Positions 13,705 to 13,982 of a stretch of DNA of 13,982 nt are shown here, piece by piece. How positions within the stretch are numbered: position 1 is the first letter of the stretch; the number at the start of each line of letters is the position of its first letter. The position numbers and the translations under genes are program-made. This DNA is from Thermoleophilaceae bacterium (GTDB lineage Bacteria > Actinomycetota > Thermoleophilia > Solirubrobacterales > Thermoleophilaceae): contig JACCSF010000066.1 of assembly GCA_013813135.1 (NCBI GenBank), positions 1 through 13,982 on the forward strand, written 5' to 3'. The notes under the pieces were generated by a model, which searched no databases, had not been told where the DNA came from, and worked only from the letters and a program-made list of their open reading frames with translations.

Positions 13705-13982
13705 ATGGCTACCACCACTCAGACCAAGTTGCAGAACTTCATCGACGGTGAGTTCGTCGATTCCGCCGATGGGGCGACCGAGGAGGTCACGAACCCGGCC
13801 AACGGCGAGACGATCGCCGAGATGCCGCTGTCGACCGAGGAGGACGTGAACCGCGCCGTCGCCGCAGCCAAGCGCGCGTTCGGGGAGTGGTCGGTGACGC
13901 CGCCGGGCGAGCGGGCGTCGGCGCTGTTCAGGCTCGCCGACCTGATCGAGGAGCATGCCGACGAGCTGTCCGATCTCGAGGC
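13705..13982 (+). CDS. Aldehyde dehydrogenase, 3'-truncated (possibly aminobutyraldehyde type)
   Basis: The first 92 residues of an NAD(P)-dependent aldehyde dehydrogenase; the window ends inside the gene. LQNFIDGEFVDSADGATEEV, then TNPANGETIAEMPLSTEEDVNRAV and AFGEWSVTPPGERASALFRLADLIEE, are the standard N-terminal pattern. The catalytic Cys and Glu are outside the window. The start is secured by AAGGAG (13694-13699) 5 nt before ATG 13705, and only 12 nt separate it from the ald stop, so it is in the same operon. Beside a class III aminotransferase and a polyamine importer, a role in oxidising 4-aminobutanal to GABA is likely, but the N-terminus alone does not prove the substrate. Confidence 0.9.
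   Translation, partial: MATTTQTKLQNFIDGEFVDSADGATEEVTNPANGETIAEMPLSTEEDVNRAVAAAKRAFGEWSVTPPGERASALFRLADLIEEHADELSDLE

Noticed and set aside
12418..13956. Long minus-strand frame of 512 codons opposite ald.
   Set aside because: Low-information His/Arg/Gly/Val-rich translation typical of antisense frames in GC-rich genes; ald on the plus strand is unmistakable.

Overview
The window is very GC-rich, gene-dense, bacterial chromosomal DNA. Its compact operons, GTG/TTG starts, 1-4 bp gene overlaps, PucR-type regulator and Tat-exported binding lipoprotein suggest a high-GC actinobacterium. A Thermoleophilia/Solirubrobacterales-like lineage is my guess from protein style only. I see no tRNA, rRNA, CRISPR array, insertion sequence or phage gene.

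Layout. (1) 3-842 (+): C-terminal part of a 2-oxo-acid dehydrogenase E2 acyltransferase, cut by the window edge. (2) 973-1707 (+): a LOG/TIGR00730-type Rossmann protein. (3) 1655-9334 (-): one long, tightly packed cluster, read from right to left: potA (ATPase), potD (Tat lipoprotein), potB and potC (permeases), an in-frame chimera of an aminotransferase N-terminus with an amino-acid permease C-terminus, a possible 24-residue peptide, an enolase-superfamily enzyme, and a two-HKD phospholipase D-type protein whose 3' end overlaps the LOG gene. (4) 9335-9522: a divergent control region with a candidate promoter on each strand. (5) 9523-13982 (+): class III aminotransferase, PucR-family regulator, alanine dehydrogenase, and the start of an aldehyde dehydrogenase cut by the window edge.

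How the genes fit together. The divergent halves read as a polyamine uptake and breakdown locus. PotABCD would import putrescine or spermidine. The class III aminotransferase would move the amino group to an acceptor such as pyruvate, and the aldehyde dehydrogenase would oxidise the resulting aminoaldehyde. Alanine dehydrogenase could turn the alanine back into pyruvate, ammonia and NADH. The PucR-type protein beside ald recalls Bacillus AdeR, the PucR-type activator of ald. The substrate assignments are inference.

The most unusual feature is the chimeric gene at 3889-5163. Its first ~246 residues are an aminotransferase cut before the PLP lysine, and they continue in frame into the last four membrane segments of an APC-type permease. 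A perfect 12-bp GC palindrome lies at the junction. It is either a deletion scar or an assembly join. Also worth checking are a 9-mer shared by the two divergent candidate promoters, strong mutually exclusive hairpins before ald, and a Tyr in place of the usual Asp in the E2 active-site motif.
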